From: Clostridiaceae bacterium
GTDB lineage: Bacteria; Bacillota; Clostridia; Oscillospirales; Acutalibacteraceae
Direction: 5' to 3'
DNA length: 40,467 nucleotides
Assembly (NCBI GenBank): GCA_016290665.1
Contig: JAEEUW010000009.1
Coordinates: 1 to 40,467, forward strand
Shown here: positions 38,838 to 40,467 of the stretch, one piece after another
Position numbering within the stretch: position 1 is the first letter of the stretch
How the letters are laid out: the number at the start of each line of letters is the position of its first letter
Position numbers and translations under genes: made by a program
The notes under the pieces: generated by a model
Told to the model about the DNA's origin: nothing
Seen by the model: only the letters and a program-made list of their open reading frames with translations
The model's database searches: none

Positions 38838-39575
38838 TCAGGGCAGGTCGTCGGTGTTCTCCAGATTGTGCCAGACGCCCTGCACGTCGTCGTTGTCTTC
38901 CATCATTTCGAGCAGGCGGCCCATCATTTTGAGGTCTTCCTCGTCGGTGAGCTTCACCGTGGTGGAGGGAACGTATTCCACCTCGGCCGAGACGAATTTA
39001 TAGCCCTTGGCACTCAGATCGTCGCGTACGCCGCCCAGATCGTTGGGCTCGGTGCGGATGATGAACACGTCCTCGTCGTTGATGAAATCGACGGCACCGG
39101 CTTCCAGCGCGTCTTCCATCAGCTTGTCTTCGTCCATGTCTTCGGCGTCGATCACGATCTCGCCGTAGCGGGTGAACAGGAACGACACGCAGCCGCTCTG
39201 GCCCATGTTGCCCTTGTTCTTGTCGAAATAGTGGCGCATTTCGCCGGCGGTGCGGTTGCGGTTGTCGGTCAGCGTTTCCACGATCACGGCGATGCCGGAG
39301 GGACCGTAGCCTTCATAGACGATCTCTTCATAATGGGCGCTGTTGCCTTCGCCCGAGGCTTTTTTGATGATGCGGTCAATGTTATCGTTGGGCACGTTGT
39401 TGGCCTTGGCCTTGGCAATCACGTCTTTGAGCTTGGAATTGGACGCCGGGTCGGGCCCGCCTTCACGCACGGCAATGGCGATCTCGCGGCCGATTTTGGT
39501 GAAGACCTTGGCGCGCGCGTTGTCGGTCTTTTCCTTCTTGCGCTTGATGGTGCTCCATTTGGAATGTCCGGACAT
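38838..39575 (-). CDS. yebC: YebC/PmpR family protein
   Basis: A 245-aa cytoplasmic protein of the YebC/TACO1 family. The invariant start MSGHSKWSTIKRKKEKTDNA is present, along with ASNSKLKDVIAKAKANNVP, YEGYGPSGIAVIVETLTDN (the family hallmark) and the C-terminal YVPSTTVKL. Members were long annotated as transcription regulators; recent work treats several as ribosome-associated factors helping translation of polyproline stretches. AGGATAGGTG lies upstream of the start, and a consensus promoter is at 39611-39639. Monocistronic, full length, unremarkable codon use. No ruvC neighbour is visible. Confidence 0.96.
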   Translation of the reverse strand: MSGHSKWSTIKRKKEKTDNARAKVFTKIGREIAIAVREGGPDPASNSKLKDVIAKAKANNVPNDNIDRIIKKASGEGNSAHYEEIVYEGYGPSGIAVIVETLTDNRNRTAGEMRHYFDKNKGNMGQSGCVSFLFTRYGEIVIDAEDMDEDKLMEDALEAGAVDFINDEDVFIIRTEPNDLGGVRDDLSAKGYKFVSAEVEYVPSTTVKLTDEEDLKMMGRLLEMMEDNDDVQGVWHNLENTDDLP

Positions 39576-39610
39576 AGTTTCACCTATCCTTATTTCAGAT
39601 TAACATATCT

Positions 39611-39639
39611 ACTCTACCATGAAACAGCCGTTTTGTCAA
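39611..39639 (-). promoter_or_regulatory. Sigma-A promoter for yebC
   Basis: On the minus strand TTGACA (39634-39639) and TAGAGT (39611-39616) are 17 bases apart, 36 bases ahead of the yebC start. Confidence 0.87.
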
Positions 39640-39673
39640 GGGCGGCCGGAGCCGGAACGGCGGCGCCGCAGAA

Positions 39674-39702
39674 TTGACATTTCGTGAATAATATGTTAAA
39701 AT
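39674..39702 (+). promoter_or_regulatory. Sigma-A promoter for the secreted-protein pair
   Basis: TTGACA (39674-39679) and TAAAAT (39697-39702) are 17 bases apart, 33 bases ahead of the next start codon. It is divergent from the yebC promoter. Confidence 0.87.
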
Positions 39703-39734
39703 TAAATTAAGAAAAATACGGAAGGAGAATCCCT

Positions 39735-40319
39735 ATGAAAAAACGAATCCTGGCTCTGGCACTTTCCCTGGTTTTATTGCTTTCCCTTGTCCCGTTCGCT
39801 CTGGCGGCGGACACTGCAGAACGTGAACTGTGGCTGCATCTTGACAGCCGTCTGCTGCGCTACGGCTATGTGATGGCGGACGACGAAAACGAGATCGCGG
39901 TCGGCGACGTGCTTTCGGTCCATTTTCAGGACACTGCGCCCGCAACGCTCTATTGCAACGGCGAAGCCGTCTATGACTTTCCGGCGGCCGACGGCGAATA
40001 CCACTATTGCGACATCCCGGCAACAAAGACCGGCACGCTCGAGCTTTCGCTGAAGCAGGGCGACAGCGAGGTGATGCACCGCACGATCACCGTGATCGCG
40101 TCGAAGGACATGTATCCGAAGGTTGTCAAACGTGCGTTTTCCGCTTTCTTCTCCTATCGGCCCGATCCGTTTTTGACAAGCATGACGCCCGAAGAAATCA
40201 AAGACGCCGCCAATCACGGCTTCCCGTTCGGCCATCCGTTTTTGCCGCTCGCGTCAATCGCCCTGCAGTTTATCAACCTGTTCAGCGCGATCTTCTCGTT
40301 CTTCCGCATCGTGCGGTAG
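39735..40319 (+). CDS. Small secreted protein, Ig-like, hydrophobic tail
   Basis: A 194-aa exported protein of unknown function. The signal peptide is about residues 1-25 (ALALSLVLLLSLVPFALA). The next 95 residues look like one beta-sandwich of Ig type (LSVHFQDTAPATLYCNGEAV, DGEYHYCDIPATKTGTLEL) with two Cys that could form a disulphide. Residues 125-170 are a Phe/Pro-rich linker including FFSYRPDPFLTSMTPEEIKD. The protein ends in a hydrophobic helix ALQFINLFSAIFSFFRIVR that could insert in or lie on the membrane. GGAAGGAG precedes the start. It is followed after 47 bases by a gene with a very similar signal peptide. I recognise no family. Confidence 0.82.
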   Translation: MKKRILALALSLVLLLSLVPFALAADTAERELWLHLDSRLLRYGYVMADDENEIAVGDVLSVHFQDTAPATLYCNGEAVYDFPAADGEYHYCDIPATKTGTLELSLKQGDSEVMHRTITVIASKDMYPKVVKRAFSAFFSYRPDPFLTSMTPEEIKDAANHGFPFGHPFLPLASIALQFINLFSAIFSFFRIVR

Positions 40320-40366
40320 GCCCTGCTTCAGCGCAACAAACCTTCATTGAGAAAGGATGACTTTTT

Positions 40367-40467
40367 ATGAAAAAACGATTGTTTGCAATGCTGCTAGCCG
40401 TGACGATGCTGCTTTGCCTTGTGCCGTTTGCCGCAGCGGAAACTGTGACGCCGGAGTTCCGGCTCTC
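40367..40467 (+). CDS. Secreted protein, cut by window edge
   Basis: The first 33 codons of a gene that continues beyond the window. The product starts with a signal peptide (LFAMLLAVTMLLCLVPFAAA) closely resembling that of the preceding gene, suggesting a tandem duplication of small secreted proteins. GAAAGGATGAC lies upstream of ATG 40367. The frame is open to the edge and nothing can be said about the mature protein beyond ETVTPEFRL. Confidence 0.75.
   Translation, partial: MKKRLFAMLLAVTMLLCLVPFAAAETVTPEFRL

Overview
The window looks like a chromosomal segment of a GC-rich (roughly 60% by eye) anaerobic Firmicute of the class Clostridia, probably an Oscillospirales-type gut bacterium. This rests on gene content: ymdB, recG, luxS, a G5/LysM/M23 hydrolase, a GH29 fucosidase, FN3-DUF4474 and DUF4091 secreted proteins, and Cthe_2159-type carbohydrate-binding proteins. 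Strong Shine-Dalgarno sites, frequent TTG/GTG starts and sigma-A type promoters fit the same picture. No 16S gene or other decisive marker is present, so the exact taxon is inference.

Layout, left to right. (1) 61-7508: a tight + strand run of ymdB, a peptide/nickel-type substrate-binding lipoprotein, recG, luxS, a GNAT acetyltransferase (ATGA overlap with luxS) and a LysM-G5-M23 cell-wall protein. (2) 7705-8424: a glycerophosphodiester phosphodiesterase with its own promoter. (3) 8425-9276: an 850-base gene-free stretch packed with inverted-repeat elements. (4) 9277-17058: a minus-strand D-2-hydroxyacid dehydrogenase, then a divergent VTT membrane protein, galactokinase, FN3-DUF4474 secreted protein, GH29 alpha-L-fucosidase with palindromic operator-like sequence, and a half-size EamA transporter. 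Galactokinase and fucosidase suggest use of host-type glycans. (5) 17251-19962: asnS and a class I/II aminotransferase, bounded by a promoter and a terminator. (6) 19963-21317: two convergent copies of a 95-bp palindromic repeat, then an AT-richer patch with a 133-bp palindromic element and an orphan lipoprotein. (7) 21471-21971: a small family-6-like DNA glycosylase gene behind a perfect consensus promoter.

(8) 22149-27559: a five-gene unit of OmpR-type response regulator, histidine kinase, VTC-type polyphosphate polymerase domain protein, DUF4956 membrane protein and Cthe_2159-type beta-helix lipoprotein. Ahead of it lie two TTTCACA direct repeats spaced 11 bp apart. I consider this the best candidate for a poorly described system: a signal-controlled module coupling a polyphosphate-type enzyme and a membrane protein to a surface polysaccharide-binding protein. 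(9) A 35-aa hydrophobic small protein on the minus strand with its own promoter and terminator, then tRNA-Thr(TGT) and tRNA-Tyr(GTA). (10) 28563-34976: a compact phage head/packaging module (TerS, TerL, portal, protease-scaffold fusion, major capsid protein, three connector/neck genes) that ends in a strong terminator and has no integrase, tail, lysis or replication genes. It is either a decayed prophage or a domesticated capsid cassette.

(11) 35235-40467: a large secreted DUF4091 protein with Cys-rich C-terminal repeats, YdcF, YebC, and two tandem genes for small secreted proteins, the last cut by the window edge. Short hydrophobic, Phe-rich C-terminal tails recur in the DUF4091 protein, the 194-aa secreted protein and the 35-aa peptide. 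All functional names rest on motif recognition from sequence alone; no database search was run.
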